64,000 nt of DNA from Mucilaginibacter ginkgonis (GTDB lineage Bacteria > Bacteroidota > Bacteroidia > Sphingobacteriales > Sphingobacteriaceae). The stretch spans positions 1,612,001-1,676,000 of the forward strand of contig NZ_CP066775.1 of NCBI RefSeq assembly GCF_009754905.2, given 5' to 3'. The position numbers and the translations under genes are program-made. Positions 63,246-64,000 of the stretch are shown here, piece by piece. Under the pieces are notes generated by a model. That model was not told where the DNA came from and made no database searches. It saw nothing but the letters and a program-made list of their open reading frames with translations. The number at the start of each line of letters is the position of its first letter. Positions within the stretch are counted from its first letter, which is position 1.

Positions 63246-64000
63246 CTATTCTGACCGAAGGCTTTTTACCGGGTTGGCTATCGCCGCTTTTATCGACTGA
63301 TAACTAACCGTTAGTATGGCTATCACGGTTGTTGCGATCGCCGCCAGTATGAAGACCCAAATACTGATCTCTGTACGGTATGGATATTTAGCCAGCCAGG
63401 TGCTCATCCCCCACCAGGCCAGTGGTGTGGCCAATACAAATGATATAGCCACCAGGCGCATAAAATCTGTAGACAGTAGCGTGGTTATATTTGCTACGGA
63501 TGCACCAAGTACTTTGCGCACGCCAATTTCTTTAACGCGGTTCTGGGCCATATAAGTAGCCAGGCCAAACAAGCCAAGGCAAGAAATGATAATGGTTAGC
63601 GAGGCGAAAAGGGTTGCTAAAGCACTTACCTTTTGCTCGTCACTAAATTTGGCAGCATACTCCTCATCAATGAATTTATAATCAAACGGATACATCGGGT
63701 TGTACACGCTGAACACATGTTCTATCTTTTTAAGGTTTTCTGCTGTTGAATGCGCAGGATTAAGTTTGTAGTGCATTACGTTGAACCACGACTTCGGCCC
63801 TAAAAGCAACATGGGTTTTACAGGTTCATACGGCGATTGAAGGATAAAGTCTTTAACTATACCTACAATGTGCCATGTGTGGCCTTGACCTTTAACGGTT
63901 TCGCCAACCGGGTTTTTCAAACCCATTGCTTTAATCGCCGCTTCGTTAGCTAACATGGCTGTTGAGTCCGTGGCGTATGTTTTTGGATCAATGTCCCTGC
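63246..64000 (-). CDS. FtsX/MacB-type ABC permease (tandem copy 1), 5' end outside window
   Basis: The frame is open to the window end, so only the C-terminal 251 residues are visible; the ATG at 63956 is internal. They include the end of the second periplasmic domain, the motif KEIGVRKVLGASVAN, the last FtsX helices and the end NPVKSLRSE. Its sequence is closest to copy 4. More permease or regulator genes may continue upstream of this window. Confidence 0.9.
   Translation of the reverse strand, partial: RDIDPKTYATDSTAMLANEAAIKAMGLKNPVGETVKGQGHTWHIVGIVKDFILQSPYEPVKPMLLLGPKSWFNVMHYKLNPAHSTAENLKKIEHVFSVYNPMYPFDYKFIDEEYAAKFSDEQKVSALATLFASLTIIISCLGLFGLATYMAQNRVKEIGVRKVLGASVANITTLLSTDFMRLVAISFVLATPLAWWGMSTWLAKYPYRTEISIWVFILAAIATTVIAILTVSYQSIKAAIANPVKSLRSE

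Overview
This window looks like chromosomal DNA of a Gram-negative Bacteroidota bacterium, most likely family Sphingobacteriaceae (Mucilaginibacter/Pedobacter type). The reasons are the promoter style (TTTG, about 18-19 bp, TAnnTTTG, seen cleanly upstream of the tRNA-His gene and of manC), the serine palmitoyltransferase and inositol-lipid genes, the array of very large MacB/FtsX-type permeases ending in NPV-x-SL-x-x-E, the DUF3667, DUF4833 and DUF4097 proteins, and the general absence of Shine-Dalgarno sequences. The taxonomic call is an inference from gene content. I see no rRNA, no CRISPR array, no prophage and no transposase.

Layout. 1-1.1 kb: the end of a BamA/TamA-like outer-membrane barrel. 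1.1-1.7 kb: a RelB/YafQ-type toxin-antitoxin pair. 1.7-5.2 kb: a stress block (large catalase, YciE/YciF-like DUF892 protein, divergent ankyrin protein) flanked by two nearly identical hairpins. 5.25-5.33 kb: tRNA-His(GTG). 5.7-6.1 kb: RNase HI. 6.1-10.2 kb: a minus-strand operon with purL, a VOC protein whose last codons look frameshifted, trmN6, a small membrane protein and a phosphodiesterase. 10.5-16.1 kb: DUF1801, a MerR regulator, ComEC, a secreted protein and an LtaS/OpgB-like phosphoglycerol-transferase homologue. 16.1-19.4 kb: an overlapping minus-strand operon of a CDF metal exporter, Nudix hydrolase, bioA and a ferritin-like di-iron candidate. 19.5-28.3 kb: an aminotransferase, two paralogous small outer-membrane barrels and a complete RND tripartite efflux operon.

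28.6-36.4 kb is the most coherent pathway in the window: serine palmitoyltransferase, a GNAT-type acyltransferase, an NAD-dependent epimerase/reductase, myo-inositol-phosphate synthase, a CDP-alcohol phosphatidyltransferase, a DUF4833 protein, a fatty-acid-hydroxylase-family membrane protein and an AUR1/PAP2-like membrane enzyme. Together they can be read as a route from serine and acyl-CoA to (hydroxy)dihydroceramide and on to inositol-phosphoryl-ceramide. 36.5-47.5 kb holds mixed housekeeping genes: TPR protein, queE, a TPR/PD40/OmpA protein, recQ, manC, a lipoprotein, a Rieske ferredoxin, a nucleoside permease and a DUF3667 protein.

47.5-64 kb is one minus-strand ABC-export region: six tandem, diverged FtsX/MacB-type permeases (the first cut by the window end), a DUF4097 beta-solenoid protein with an exact 18-residue repeat, a single LolD/MacB-like ATPase and a TolC-family protein. 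Two gaps inside this region share a regulatory layout I did not expect: a pair of 17-bp sites spaced exactly 22 bp apart (consensus GTnCGGTTRYGnnACAA), followed 50-90 bp later by a TGGTAC-N4-TTG element that resembles, but is one base shorter than, a sigma-54 -24/-12 promoter.
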